Shown: in pieces, positions 19,581-28,253 of the stretch
Layout: each line of letters begins with the position of its first letter
Numbering within the stretch: position 1 is the stretch's first letter
Source of the DNA: an uncultured Bacilli bacterium
Lineage (GTDB): Bacteria > Bacillota_I > Bacilli_A > RF39 > UBA660
Length of the DNA stretch: 64,000 nucleotides
Assembly: GCA_934096265.1 (NCBI GenBank)
Contig: CAKOLI010000003.1
Location: 1-64,000, forward strand
Reading direction: 5' to 3'
Made by a program: the position numbers and the translations under genes
The notes under the pieces: generated by a model
What the model saw: the letters and a program-made list of their open reading frames with translations, nothing else
What the model was told of the DNA's origin: nothing
Databases searched by the model: none

Positions 19581-20200
19581 TAAGTTTGTTTATAGATACG
19601 TCTTTTAGTGATGTATCTATTGCTATTGTTAGGGATGGTAAGTTACTTAGTAGTGTATGCCGTGATATACCTAATCAGCATTCTATTTATGTGGTTCCTT
19701 ATGTTAAGGAGGTATTTGATAAGGCTTCTTTAGAATATAGTGATATTGATAATATTATGGTGGTTAATGGTCCTGGATCTTTTACTGGGATTAGGATAGG
19801 TCTTACTGTTGCTAAGATAATGGGGTATTCTCTTAATAAGGGGATTATTCCTGTATCTTCTTTGAAGGCTCTTGCGTTATCTTGTGATAATAAGGGTAGT
19901 AACGTTATGTCTTTGATATATGCTAGGAATGATAATTATTATATTGGTGTATATGATAAGGATTGTAATGAGCTTTGTGAGGAGCATTTTGGTAGTAAGG
20001 AAGAGGTAGAGTTACTTAGGAATAAGTATGATGATATTATGATTGTTTCTAATTTAGCTATAGATATTTCTTTGGCTAGTGTAGTTAGTTATGATATTCC
20101 TAAGATAGTTGATTATTATAAGAATTGTAAGGAGCTTAATTCTTTCTTAGTTAAATGTAATTATTTAAAGTTGCCTCAGGCGGTGAGTGATTTAAAATGA
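19577..20200 (+). CDS. tsaB: tRNA t6A biosynthesis protein TsaB
   Basis: This inactive TsaD paralogue forms the TsaBD core of the t6A complex; 207 residues. The N-terminal ISLFIDTSFSDVSIAI and the VVNGPGSFTGIRIGL block are diagnostic. It overlaps tsaE and rimI by four bases each, indicating tight translational coupling. Confidence 0.95.
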   Translation: MISLFIDTSFSDVSIAIVRDGKLLSSVCRDIPNQHSIYVVPYVKEVFDKASLEYSDIDNIMVVNGPGSFTGIRIGLTVAKIMGYSLNKGIIPVSSLKALALSCDNKGSNVMSLIYARNDNYYIGVYDKDCNELCEEHFGSKEEVELLRNKYDDIMIVSNLAIDISLASVVSYDIPKIVDYYKNCKELNSFLVKCNYLKLPQAVSDLK

Positions 20201-20550
20201 TGCGTGATGTTTCTTTAGATAGTGATAATCCTTTTCTTTTTAGGTTTGAATACATATGTGATGATATTTCGGTTGGATATTTGGAATATTTGGTTATGTA
20301 TGATAGGATGGAGATTCAAGATGTGTTTGTTTTAGATGAGTATAGAGGGCGTGGTATAGGTACTAAGCTGCTTGCTTATTTAATTAGTGTAGCGATTGGC
20401 TTAAGGGTTATTAATATAACTTTGGAGGTTAGGGTTTCTAATTATGTGGCTAGACTTTTGTATAGGAATTTTGGATTTAGAGAGGTTGCGATTAGGCATA
20501 ATTATTATGGTAATGAAGATGGGATACTTATGGAGAAGCAGGTGATGTAG
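20197..20550 (+). CDS. rimI: Ribosomal protein N-acetyltransferase, GNAT family
   Basis: This is a GNAT acetyltransferase of 117 residues, shorter than the usual ~150. The acetyl-CoA-binding RGRGIGTKLL motif is intact, followed by LEVRVSNYVARLLYRNFGF, typical of RimI. RimI acetylates the N-terminus of ribosomal protein S18 in E. coli and is commonly encoded between tsaB and tsaD, as here. The short length reflects a reduced N-terminal half. Confidence 0.85.
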   Translation: MMRDVSLDSDNPFLFRFEYICDDISVGYLEYLVMYDRMEIQDVFVLDEYRGRGIGTKLLAYLISVAIGLRVINITLEVRVSNYVARLLYRNFGFREVAIRHNYYGNEDGILMEKQVM

Positions 20551-20553
20551 GTT

Positions 20554-21567
20554 ATGGATATATTTTGTTTGGCAATAGAGAGTTCTTGTGATGAGATGAG
20601 TATGAGTATTATTAAGAATGGTTGTGAAGAGATTGCTACGGTTGTTTTTTCTCAGATTGATATTCATAAGAAGTTTGGTGGTGTGGTACCTGAGGTCGCT
20701 AGTAGGAGTCATGTAGAGGCTGTTACTATGGTGCTTGATGAGGTTTTAAATAAAGCTAATATGGGTATTGATGATATAGATATAATAGGGGTTACTTATG
20801 GGCCTGGTCTTATTGGTTCTTTGCTTATTGGGGTACAGGCAGCGAAGACGCTTTCGATGATTTATAATAAGCCTCTTGTTCCTGTTCATCATATAGCGGG
20901 TCATATATATGCGAATAATTTAGAGGAGAGGTTAGAGTTTCCTTTGATTGCTCTTGTTGTTAGTGGTGGGCATACTGATTTGATTTATATGGATAGCGAT
21001 TATTCTTTTGTTAGGATAGGTTCTACTTTAGATGATGCAGTGGGTGAGGCTTATGATAAGGTTGCTAAGGTAATAGGTCTTGATTATCCTGGTGGGCCTC
21101 TTATAGATAAGTTAGCTGTCAGTGGAAATGATACTTATGATTTACCACTTCCTCTTGATGATAAGAGTTATAATTTTAGTTTTAGTGGGATAAAGAGTGC
21201 TGTTGTTAATTTGGTGCATAATGAGCGCCAGAGAGGGAATTCTATTAGGGTTAATGATATGGCTTGTAGTTTTCAGAATAGGGTAGTTAATGTTATTTGT
21301 AAGAAGACTATGAGGGCTATTTCTTGTTATAATGTTAAGAATTTGATAGTAGCGGGAGGGGTTGCCGCGAATCTAGGGCTTAGGAGTAAGCTTGCTATGC
21401 TTACTAAGGAGAATGGTATTAAGTTATCAATACCTAGAATAAAGTATTGTACGGATAATGCTGCGATGATAGGAGCAGCGGCATATTATGCATATAAGAA
21501 GGGTATTGTAGGAGATTTATATCTTAATGCTAAGGCTATAGATAGTTTATATAAGAGTGATAATTAG
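20554..21567 (+). CDS. tsaD: tRNA N6-adenosine threonylcarbamoyltransferase TsaD
   Basis: This is the catalytic subunit of t6A synthesis, 337 residues. It shows [10 protein letters not shown] at the start, the metal-binding [15 protein letters not shown], the [13 protein letters not shown] block, and [11 protein letters not shown] near the C-terminus. All active-site motifs are intact. It is the last gene of the operon, with a short terminator-like hairpin after the stop. Confidence 0.97.
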   Translation: MDIFCLAIESSCDEMSMSIIKNGCEEIATVVFSQIDIHKKFGGVVPEVASRSHVEAVTMVLDEVLNKANMGIDDIDIIGVTYGPGLIGSLLIGVQAAKTLSMIYNKPLVPVHHIAGHIYANNLEERLEFPLIALVVSGGHTDLIYMDSDYSFVRIGSTLDDAVGEAYDKVAKVIGLDYPGGPLIDKLAVSGNDTYDLPLPLDDKSYNFSFSGIKSAVVNLVHNERQRGNSIRVNDMACSFQNRVVNVICKKTMRAISCYNVKNLIVAGGVAANLGLRSKLAMLTKENGIKLSIPRIKYCTDNAAMIGAAAYYAYKKGIVGDLYLNAKAIDSLYKSDN

Positions 21568-21587
21568 TAGTTAATACTAATTTTTTT
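21564..21587 (+). terminator. Weak terminator after tsaD
   Basis: TTAGT and ACTAA pair over a seven-base loop and are followed by seven T. The stem is only five pairs. Confidence 0.45.
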
Positions 21588-21617
21588 CTAAATAGGGTAT
21601 ATTATTTTAGAAAATTT

Positions 21618-21626
21618 TGTTATAAT
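21618..21626 (+). promoter_or_regulatory. Extended -10 promoter of ftsY
   Basis: TGT followed by TATAAT (21621-21626), a full TGnTATAAT; no clear -35. Confidence 0.55.
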
Positions 21627-21650
21627 TATATATGTAGATAGGAGCGGGTT

Positions 21651-22619
21651 ATGGGTATTTTTGATAAGATTAAGAATATTTTTAGTAAGAATGATGAAGC
21701 TGTTTATAAGTATGATGAGGCTCTTAAGAAAAGTAGAGGAGAGTTTGTATCTAAGTTAGGTAATTTGAGTAAGAAGTATAAGTTTATTAATGAAGATTAT
21801 TTTGAGGAATTAGAAGATATTCTTATTATGTCTGATATTGGAGTTAATACGGTAGTTAAGTTTGTAGATAAGTTAAGAGATAGAGTTAAGATGGAGAATA
21901 TTACTTCTTCTTTGGTGTTAAAGGAGATTATTGTTGACGAGCTTTTTATAATGTATGTTGATAATGGTGTTATAGATAGTAAGATTCATTATAATGAAAA
22001 TGGGTTATCTGTTCTTTTGTTTGTTGGTGTTAATGGTGTTGGTAAGACGACTACGATTGGTAAGATTGCTAGTATGCTTAAGCATCAAGGTAAGAAGGTT
22101 ATGTTAGTAGCAGGTGATACATTTAGAGCAGGGGCTGTAGAGCAAATAGTTTCTTGGGGAGAAAGAAGTGGTGTTAGGGTTGTATCTAAGGAAAATGGTG
22201 ATGCTTCTAGTGTTATTTATGATGGATTAGAGGAAGCTGTTAGAGATAAATATGATGTTGTTTTGATTGATACGGCTGGTAGGCTTCAGAATAAGGTTAA
22301 TTTGATGCAAGAGCTTGCTAAGATTAATAAGGTTATTAAGAATAAGATTGGTAGAGAACCTGATGAGACTTTGTTAGTTATAGATGCTACGACGGGGCAA
22401 AATGGTATATCACAGGCTAAAGCTTTTAAGGAGATTACAGATATTACTGGTATTGTTTTAACTAAGTTAGATGGTACCGCTAAGGGGGGGATAGTGCTTG
22501 CGATTAAGGATGAGGTTAATTTGCCTGTTAAGTTTGTTGGTCTTGGTGAAGGGGACGATGATATAGAGCCTTTTGATATTGAAAAATATATATATGGTTT
22601 GTTTAAAGATTTAGGATAG
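21651..22619 (+). CDS. ftsY: Signal recognition particle receptor FtsY
   Basis: This is the SRP receptor GTPase, 322 residues, consisting of the NG domain with a short N-terminal segment in place of the long acidic A domain of E. coli. Motifs: GVNGVGKTTTIGKIA (G1), AGDTFRAGAVEQ, DTAGRLQNKVNLM (G3), TKLDGTAKGG (G4), and GLGEGDDDIEPFD at the end. It receives ribosome-SRP complexes at the membrane. It is followed by a small membrane protein and ylxM. Confidence 0.96.
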   Translation: MGIFDKIKNIFSKNDEAVYKYDEALKKSRGEFVSKLGNLSKKYKFINEDYFEELEDILIMSDIGVNTVVKFVDKLRDRVKMENITSSLVLKEIIVDELFIMYVDNGVIDSKIHYNENGLSVLLFVGVNGVGKTTTIGKIASMLKHQGKKVMLVAGDTFRAGAVEQIVSWGERSGVRVVSKENGDASSVIYDGLEEAVRDKYDVVLIDTAGRLQNKVNLMQELAKINKVIKNKIGREPDETLLVIDATTGQNGISQAKAFKEITDITGIVLTKLDGTAKGGIVLAIKDEVNLPVKFVGLGEGDDDIEPFDIEKYIYGLFKDLG

Positions 22620-22633
22620 AAAGGGTGAATTGT

Positions 22634-22891
22634 ATGGATTTAAAAATAGCAAAGATAGAAAGGATTTTTTGTATAGTAACTGGAGTTATTGCTTTATGTC
22701 TTATTGTATGTGCATTTGTTAATTATATTTTTATACCAGCTTCTTGTATTATGAGTGCATTATGTTTGTTTTCGGTTTGGTATATTATTAAGGATATAAA
22801 GAAGTATAAATCTTATTCTTTAATACCTTTTATTGTTGGTATTATGTTAGTAGTATTTGCGGTTATTTATACAATAGTTATGACAAGATAA
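22634..22891 (+). CDS. Small membrane protein between ftsY and ylxM
   Basis: The protein has 85 residues with about three hydrophobic helices (residues ~10-30, 33-53 and 60-82). The ATG at 22634 is preferred to the GTG at 22625 because AAAGGGTG lies six bases before it. The stop overlaps the ylxM start by one base (TAATG). No family recognised. Confidence 0.6.
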   Translation: MDLKIAKIERIFCIVTGVIALCLIVCAFVNYIFIPASCIMSALCLFSVWYIIKDIKKYKSYSLIPFIVGIMLVVFAVIYTIVMTR

Positions 22892-23184
22892 TGAAGGAAT
22901 ATGATTATATTATAAGGCTTTATGATTATTATTCTGAGTTACTTACTGTGAGGCAGAGGAAGTATTTTGAGGCTTATTATTTTAATAATTATAGTTTGTC
23001 AGAGATAGCGGATAATTTTAATATTAGTAGGAATGCTATATATAAGGCTATTAAGGCTGTGGATGGTAAGCTTATGTTGTATGAGAGTAAGATGTGTTTG
23101 TGTAAGAAGAGAAAAAGGTTAGAAGAGATAGTTAAGGTAATTGATGATGAAGATGTTAAGAATGAGTTAATGAATATGTATTAA
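22891..23184 (+). CDS. ylxM: YlxM-family helix-turn-helix protein, SRP-associated
   Basis: The protein has 97 residues with a sigma-70 region-4-like helix-turn-helix (LTVRQRKYFEAYYFNNYSLS, then EIADNFNISRNAIYKAIK). YlxM is usually encoded beside ftsY and ffh and can modulate SRP GTPase function. ffh itself is not in the window. The C-terminal part has CLCKKRKR, a basic stretch. Confidence 0.88.
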   Translation: MKEYDYIIRLYDYYSELLTVRQRKYFEAYYFNNYSLSEIADNFNISRNAIYKAIKAVDGKLMLYESKMCLCKKRKRLEEIVKVIDDEDVKNELMNMY

Positions 23185-23196
23185 GTAGGTGATTAT

Positions 23197-23337
23197 ATGG
23201 ATAATAAGAAAAGGGTTAGAGTTGTTTATGATTTTCGTAAGAGGACTAAGGGTGGATTTATGGATGCAATGTTTTTAGTAGGGATGATTGTGACTATTGC
23301 TCTTTGGTTTATGATATTGTTTTTAGGAGGTGTTTAA
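23197..23337 (+). CDS. 46-residue single-helix membrane peptide
   Basis: A short open frame with AGGTG five bases before its ATG. It has a basic N-terminal half (MDNKKRVRVVYDFRKRTKGG) and a single transmembrane helix. It ends one base before the start of the AAA+ ATPase gene, and AGGAGG for the next gene lies inside its last codons, so the two appear coupled. The basic cytoplasmic part and membrane helix suggest an anchor or partner for the ATPase; function unknown. Confidence 0.6.
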   Translation: MDNKKRVRVVYDFRKRTKGGFMDAMFLVGMIVTIALWFMILFLGGV

Positions 23338-23338
23338 G

Positions 23339-24265
23339 ATGGATGGGCTATCTGATGATTCTATTTTAAAGAGGTATGCGGATGAAATGACTGCGGTAAA
23401 GTATGTAACTAATCCTGCGATTGCTAGGGAAAGTGAGCTTAAGAAGTTGATGCTTGTTCTTCTTACTCCTGAGAAGTCTGCTGTTTTAGTTGGTAAGCCT
23501 GGTATTGGTAAGACCGCTATTGTAGAAGGGCTTGCTTATAATATTCAGTATGATAATGTACCTAATTTGCTTAAGGGTTATAAGATATATAGGGTTAATA
23601 CTACGGCACTTCTTGGTAATGATAATGGGGAAAATAGGGTACTTAAGTTGATTAAAGAATTGCAGAGTTTAGATAAGATTATTTTATTTATTGATGAAAT
23701 TCATACTTTGATTGGGAATAGTGAGCAAGGGGCTCTTGATTTAGCTCAGATGTTTAAGGAAGGTCTTAGTAGAGGGACTATTAAGATGATAGGAGCTACT
23801 ACAACGTATGAATATGAGACATATATATTGAAGGATAAGGCTTTTGTTAGAAGATTTGAGAGAATTGATGTGGAAGAGCCTACTCAAGAGATGTGTGTTA
23901 AAATTTTGATGCAAACTTTACCTAAATTAGAGTATCAAACTGGTGCTAAGTTAAATTATACTGATTTTCAAAAAGAGAATATATTTAAGTTTATTGTTAA
24001 TATGACTAGTGAGTATAAGAGGATATATGAAATTTCTTCTAGGTATCCAGATATATGTTTAACTATTTTGAGACAAGCTTTTAGTAATGCTTTGTTTGAA
24101 AATTCTTCTTCTGTTACTTTTAAGAATATTTATGATGCGATTAGGTTTTCTAAAGCGGTATATCCTGATGTTATTAAGAAGGAATTAGTGGTATTTAAGG
24201 AAATGTTTAAGGAAGAGTTAAAGAAAGAGCATGTTGTTGTTGATCCAGATAATTATTTGAAATGA
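23339..24265 (+). CDS. Single-domain Clp-type AAA+ ATPase
   Basis: The protein has 308 residues. It corresponds to the first AAA+ module (D1) of ClpB/ClpC and its small C-terminal domain, without an N-domain, a middle coiled coil or D2. The IARESELKKLM entry motif is followed by Walker A GKPGIGKT near residue 52, Walker B ILFIDEIHTLIG near residue 118, sensor-1 MIGATTTYEYE, and the arginine finger FVRRFERIDVEEP. It lacks ClpP-binding features. The ATG at 23339 is used because AGGAGG lies eight bases upstream. It is probably a specialised unfoldase working with the adjacent membrane peptide; substrate unknown. Confidence 0.8.
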   Translation: MDGLSDDSILKRYADEMTAVKYVTNPAIARESELKKLMLVLLTPEKSAVLVGKPGIGKTAIVEGLAYNIQYDNVPNLLKGYKIYRVNTTALLGNDNGENRVLKLIKELQSLDKIILFIDEIHTLIGNSEQGALDLAQMFKEGLSRGTIKMIGATTTYEYETYILKDKAFVRRFERIDVEEPTQEMCVKILMQTLPKLEYQTGAKLNYTDFQKENIFKFIVNMTSEYKRIYEISSRYPDICLTILRQAFSNALFENSSSVTFKNIYDAIRFSKAVYPDVIKKELVVFKEMFKEELKKEHVVVDPDNYLK

Positions 24266-24310
24266 TGGCTAGGTATTATGTGTTTCTTTGCTTATCTTAA
24301 TTAATTTATG

Positions 24311-24339
24311 TTGATATATATTTTTATTAGGAATATATT
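24311..24339 (+). promoter_or_regulatory. Promoter of the acyl-CoA ligase gene
   Basis: TTGATA (24311-24316), 17 bases, TATATT (24334-24339). Confidence 0.55.
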
Positions 24340-24375
24340 AGTACTGGTAGATGTTTTACGAAAGGAATAATGGTT

Positions 24376-26121
24376 ATGATAGAGAAACTAATTATGAAGG
24401 TTAAGAATTTATATAATAGTGTTAATGTTAAGATTAGGAATATGTGGTATAAGGGATATAAGATGCCTAGGAATATTAAGTATTTTGAGGGTAGTTTGTA
24501 TGATGCTGTTTTTGAGTCAGCATTAAAGTATCCTACTAATATTGCTCTTGTTTATTATGATAATCAAATTAGTTATAAACAACTTATTAAGAGAATTAAT
24601 AAGTGTGCTAAGGCTTTGAGAGCATATGGGATTGGTCCTTCTGATAAGGTAACTATATGTATGCCTAATACTCCAGAAGAGGTTATTATGTTTTATGCTA
24701 TTAATGAGATAGGTGCTGTTGCTAATATGATTCATCCTTTGTCTTCTGAGAAGGAGATTTTGTATTATTTGAATAAGAGTAATTCTAGGTTTATGTTATG
24801 TATAGATATAGCTTATAAGAAGGTTAGGAATATTATTAATGAGACTAATGTAGAGAAGGTTGTTATTACTTCTGCGACTAAGTCTATGGAGAGAATTACT
24901 GCGTTGGTGTACTGGCTTTTTAAGGGAAGAAAGTTTGGTGTTAAAGAGGATGATAAGTTTATTTTATGGGATCATTTTATTAAGAAGGGGAATAGTTATA
25001 ATTTAGATCCATATGAGAGTGTGGATAGTAATGCTCCAGCGGTTATTTTATATAGTGGAGGAACTACTGGTAAGCCTAAGGGGGTAGTTATTAGTAATTA
25101 TTCATTTAATATACAGGCTCTTCAAAGTAGGTATGTTTCTTCTGTGTTGGTACCTGAAAATTCATTTTTGACTTTTTTACCTAATTTTCATGCTTTTGGT
25201 ATAGGTATTTGTACTCATACTCCTTTGTTTAATGGGATGACGGCAATATTAATACCTCAGTTTGATTCTAAAAAGTTTAAGAAGTATATTAGGAAGTATC
25301 GTTTTAATGTATTATGTGGTGTTCCTACTTTATATGATTATATTTCTAAGTTGTCTTTTAAGAAGAATGAGCTTAAGTGTTTGAAGTTAGTTGTTTGTGG
25401 AGGAGATTCTATGAGTCTTTCACTTAAACAGAGGGTAAATGATTTTTTGCGTAGGTATGGTTCTTCTACTGATATTAAAATTGGATATGGTTTGACAGAG
25501 TCTTCTGGGGTAGTGTCATTGTCTCCTTTTGGGGTGTATGATGCTTCTGATGTTATTGGTTATCCTTTTCCTGATACTTTTTTTAAGATAGTAGATATAG
25601 ATACTAAGGAGTATAAGAAGACGGGTGAAGCTGGAGAGATATGTATATCTGGACCTAACGTTATGCTTGGGTATTTGGATGAGGAAGAGGAAACTAAGAA
25701 TACTTTAGAAGAACGTGATGGTAGGGTATGGCTTCATACTGGCGATATTGGTTATATAGATGAAAAGGGTCTATTGCATTATAAATCAAGGTTAAAGAGG
25801 ATGATTATTACTAGTGGTTATAATGTATATCCTTCTTTAGTAGAAGAGGTTTTGATGGGGCATGAAGCTGTTTTGAATTGTGCTGTTATAGGTGTTCCTG
25901 ATAGTAATAAAGGAGAGATTGTTAAGGCTTTTGTGGTGCTTAAGGAAGGAAAAAATCCTATGATTGCAAGAGCTAGTATTCAAAAATATTTGAAGAAGTA
26001 TTTGGCTAGGTATGAGCAACCTAGGGAAATAGCGTTTTTGGATGAGTTGCCTAAGACTAAGCTTGGTAAGATAGCATATAAGGAGTTAGAGGAATTACAC
26101 ACAAAAAATACTAATCGTTAA
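24376..26121 (+). CDS. AMP-forming acyl-CoA/acyl-acid ligase
   Basis: This is an ANL-superfamily adenylating enzyme of 581 residues. The P-loop-like YSGGTTGKPKG lies at residues ~226-236; GYGLTESSGV, the HTGDIG adenylate-binding aspartate, and the C-terminal catalytic lysine region LPKTKLGKI are all intact. It most resembles long-chain fatty-acid CoA ligases, but the acid is not certain. ATG 24376 is preferred to 24370 because AAAGGA is nine bases before it and only three before the earlier ATG. It is a single-gene unit with its own promoter, converging on the ABC transporter operon. Confidence 0.8.
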   Translation: MIEKLIMKVKNLYNSVNVKIRNMWYKGYKMPRNIKYFEGSLYDAVFESALKYPTNIALVYYDNQISYKQLIKRINKCAKALRAYGIGPSDKVTICMPNTPEEVIMFYAINEIGAVANMIHPLSSEKEILYYLNKSNSRFMLCIDIAYKKVRNIINETNVEKVVITSATKSMERITALVYWLFKGRKFGVKEDDKFILWDHFIKKGNSYNLDPYESVDSNAPAVILYSGGTTGKPKGVVISNYSFNIQALQSRYVSSVLVPENSFLTFLPNFHAFGIGICTHTPLFNGMTAILIPQFDSKKFKKYIRKYRFNVLCGVPTLYDYISKLSFKKNELKCLKLVVCGGDSMSLSLKQRVNDFLRRYGSSTDIKIGYGLTESSGVVSLSPFGVYDASDVIGYPFPDTFFKIVDIDTKEYKKTGEAGEICISGPNVMLGYLDEEEETKNTLEERDGRVWLHTGDIGYIDEKGLLHYKSRLKRMIITSGYNVYPSLVEEVLMGHEAVLNCAVIGVPDSNKGEIVKAFVVLKEGKNPMIARASIQKYLKKYLARYEQPREIAFLDELPKTKLGKIAYKELEELHTKNTNR

Positions 26122-26139
26122 TTTTGATTAGTATTTTTT
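26103..26139. terminator. Bidirectional terminator between converging genes
   Basis: AAAAAATACTAATC pairs perfectly with GATTAGTATTTTTT over a nine-base loop, giving a U tail on either strand. It overlaps the last codons of both the ligase and the permease genes. Confidence 0.85.
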
Positions 26140-26905
26140 CTATGTAACTTACTAATATATACATTATATAGGAAACGATGGCTAGTATGATAATACCCAT
26201 GATTACAAGGTTTAAGTTAAATACTTGTGAGCCATACATGATTAGATATCCAATTCCTTCTTTTGATACTAGAAATTCTCCCATTATAACACCAATTAGT
26301 GACATGCTTACGTTTATTTTTAGTGAGCTTATTATAGTAGAGTAGTTGCTTGGTAATATGACCATTTTTAGTATTTGTAATTTGGACGATTTGAATGATT
26401 TTAATAGGTTTATTTTATTTTTGTCTGTGTTAGAGAATCCATTATATACTGTTATGGTTGTGACTATTACTGATATTAAGAGCGCCATGATTATTATGGA
26501 TTTCATGCTAGCACCTGACCATATTATGATAATAGGGCCTAGGGCTACTTTGGGAAGACTGTTTAAGATGGTAAGGTATGGATCTAGGACTTTGGCTATA
26601 AATTTATTCCACCATAAGATGATGGCTAGGATGGTTCCTAGAATGGTACCTATGATAAAGCTAACTAGTGTTTCATATACAGTGATGTAGATGTGGTTAA
26701 ATATGTTGTTTTGTTTGTATAATGTTATAATTGTTTTAGTTACTTCTTTGGGTGATGATGTTATAAAGGTATTAATTAGTTTTAAGTCTGCGAGTATTTG
26801 CCATATAATTATAAATGCTATAAAGATTAATATTTGTGTTATTATGACTAATATTTTTCTTCTTTTTTCTTTTTTTAGGTAGGTTTTGTGTTCTTCACTA
26901 TACAT
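26111..26905 (-). CDS. ABC transporter permease, NitT/TauT (SsuC/ThiX) type
   Basis: The protein has 264 residues with about six transmembrane helices and the binding-protein-dependent transport signature (EFLVSKEGIGYLIMYGSQ region), typical of permeases for nitrate, sulfonate, taurine or thiamine precursors. The start at 26905 overlaps the end of the ATPase gene by eight bases; the frame stays open upstream, but the overlap start with AGGAA before it fits operon coupling. It is the third gene of a minus-strand operon: binding protein, ATPase, permease. The ATPase partner gene is currently interrupted. Substrate unknown. Confidence 0.85.
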   Translation of the reverse strand: MYSEEHKTYLKKEKRRKILVIITQILIFIAFIIIWQILADLKLINTFITSSPKEVTKTIITLYKQNNIFNHIYITVYETLVSFIIGTILGTILAIILWWNKFIAKVLDPYLTILNSLPKVALGPIIIIWSGASMKSIIIMALLISVIVTTITVYNGFSNTDKNKINLLKSFKSSKLQILKMVILPSNYSTIISSLKINVSMSLIGVIMGEFLVSKEGIGYLIMYGSQVFNLNLVIMGIIILAIVSYIMYILVSYIEKILIKIND

Positions 26906-27239
26906 GATGATCAATTTCCTTCCATATTTCTTCATAGTATATAGGAAATTCTTTACATTTTCTATTGTTTATAGGTGTAGATTTGTTGGTTAGGTTGATT
27001 TCAAATATTTTTTTGATTTTGGCAGGTCTTTTGCTTAAGACAATGATACGATCCGCCATAGAGATGGCTTCTGCTAAATCGTGTGTTACCATAATTATGG
27101 TCTTTTTTTCTTTTTTAATTATTTTATATACATCATCAGATACTGCTAGTCTGGTTTGGTAATCTAATGCTGAGAATGGTTCGTCTAACAGTAAGATATC
27201 TGGGGAGGTAGCTAGTGTCCTAATTAAAGCTACTCTTTG
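26898..27239 (-). pseudogene. ABC transporter ATPase, C-terminal part (split by mobile element)
   Basis: This is the C-terminal ~113 codons of an SsuB/TauB-type ATPase. The frame opens with QRVALIRTLATSPDILLLDEP (here in two pieces: QRVALIRTLA, then SPDILLLDEPFSALD), containing Walker B, the D loop and the H-loop MVTHDLAEA. The N-terminal half lies at 30807-31228; together they make one ordinary ATPase. The break falls inside the signature GGMRQRVA. Neither half can hydrolyse ATP alone: Walker A is in one and Walker B in the other. Confidence 0.9.
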
Positions 27240-27255
27240 AGATTAGTGAAGACAC
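27232..27255. other. Left attachment site (attL) of the 3.6 kb element
   Basis: The core is ACTCTTTG (27232-27239), with the element arm running to GACAC at 27255. The arm is the inverted partner of the right-end arm at 30785-30806: both read GTGTCT-2-ACTA from outside in. By symmetry the crossover dinucleotide would be AC at 27232-27233. Confidence 0.75.
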
Positions 27256-27342
27256 TTTTTAATTTTTTTCCTTATTTTATTAGTGTTTAAGTGTGGCTTG
27301 ATACAGCCACTAATTTTAGTTTAACTTTAAATTTTAATAGAG

Positions 27343-28203
27343 TTATTTATTTTCAATTAATTTATTATCATCTTTATATTGATAATCTAGTGCATTCTCT
27401 TTTGAAATAGCAGATGTTTTTGTTTCTTCTTCATATACATCTCTTGCACCTTTAGCGACTCTTCCACCACGAGCAGCAACTTTCATATTTTCATTTAATC
27501 CTTGTGGATGCTCCTTTTTAGCAATATCACGAGCAGCAATTTCGCCAATGTTAGTTAAAGCAATTTCAATATCGGTCATGTTATCTCTTAATGATTCTTT
27601 TCTTATGCCTTTATATGCTTTATATTCACTTGCTTTCATACCAGACCAACCTTTATATATTTCATTTGTAAGTAGAGCATATTCAACAGGTTTTTTAATG
27701 TCACCATCTTTCCATATATCAGTTAGTTTAAATCTATCAACAATACCATTTAACCTTTTCTTAATCCATTCATCACTATAACCTTTATTACGATAATAAT
27801 TTACAGCACGATTAATTGCTAATTCTGGATCAAATACTTCATTTATTCTTTCATTACCCAAATTTGCTAGCCAAATCTTAAATGGTTCCGCTTTAACACT
27901 AGGAACTGATTCTATCAATCTAAAAATTCCTTTTGTATCTAAAGTATCAGTTTTATAAAACTTTCCATCTTTTAAAGATTGTAGTTTCAGTTGGTTAGTA
28001 TTACTAACCAACTCACTTCCTTCTTCTTTTAATTTGTTTTTTAACCATTTCCAATAGTTTCTAGATTTATCATAGTCATTATCTGTTAATGCACCAATAA
28101 CATCAATTACACTAAAGTAATATTCTTCTTTTTCACTATCCCAAAAACTTCTAATTTCTTTTTCTTCAAATAGATTAGTAATTGTTTGTAATTTATTATT
28201 CAT
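27343..28203 (-). CDS. BRO-N / DinD-like protein
   Basis: The protein has 286 residues. The N-terminal ~110 match the BRO-N type (RSFWDSEKEEYYFSVIDVIG, then GIFRLIESVPS and EPFKIWLANLG), a DNA-binding domain of phage antirepressors. The C-terminal part (IGEIAARDIAKKEHPQGLNE, then AARGGRVAKGARD) resembles the C-terminus of DinD, a damage-inducible inhibitor of RecA in E. coli. It is encoded downstream of the recombinase on the same strand and next to attL. A role in sensing damage or controlling excision is inferred. Confidence 0.8.
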   Translation of the reverse strand: MNNKLQTITNLFEEKEIRSFWDSEKEEYYFSVIDVIGALTDNDYDKSRNYWKWLKNKLKEEGSELVSNTNQLKLQSLKDGKFYKTDTLDTKGIFRLIESVPSVKAEPFKIWLANLGNERINEVFDPELAINRAVNYYRNKGYSDEWIKKRLNGIVDRFKLTDIWKDGDIKKPVEYALLTNEIYKGWSGMKASEYKAYKGIRKESLRDNMTDIEIALTNIGEIAARDIAKKEHPQGLNENMKVAARGGRVAKGARDVYEEETKTSAISKENALDYQYKDDNKLIENK

Positions 28204-28253
28204 TAATTATCACATCCTCTCGTTTATATATTCGGTTATGTAATAGTAGAAAA

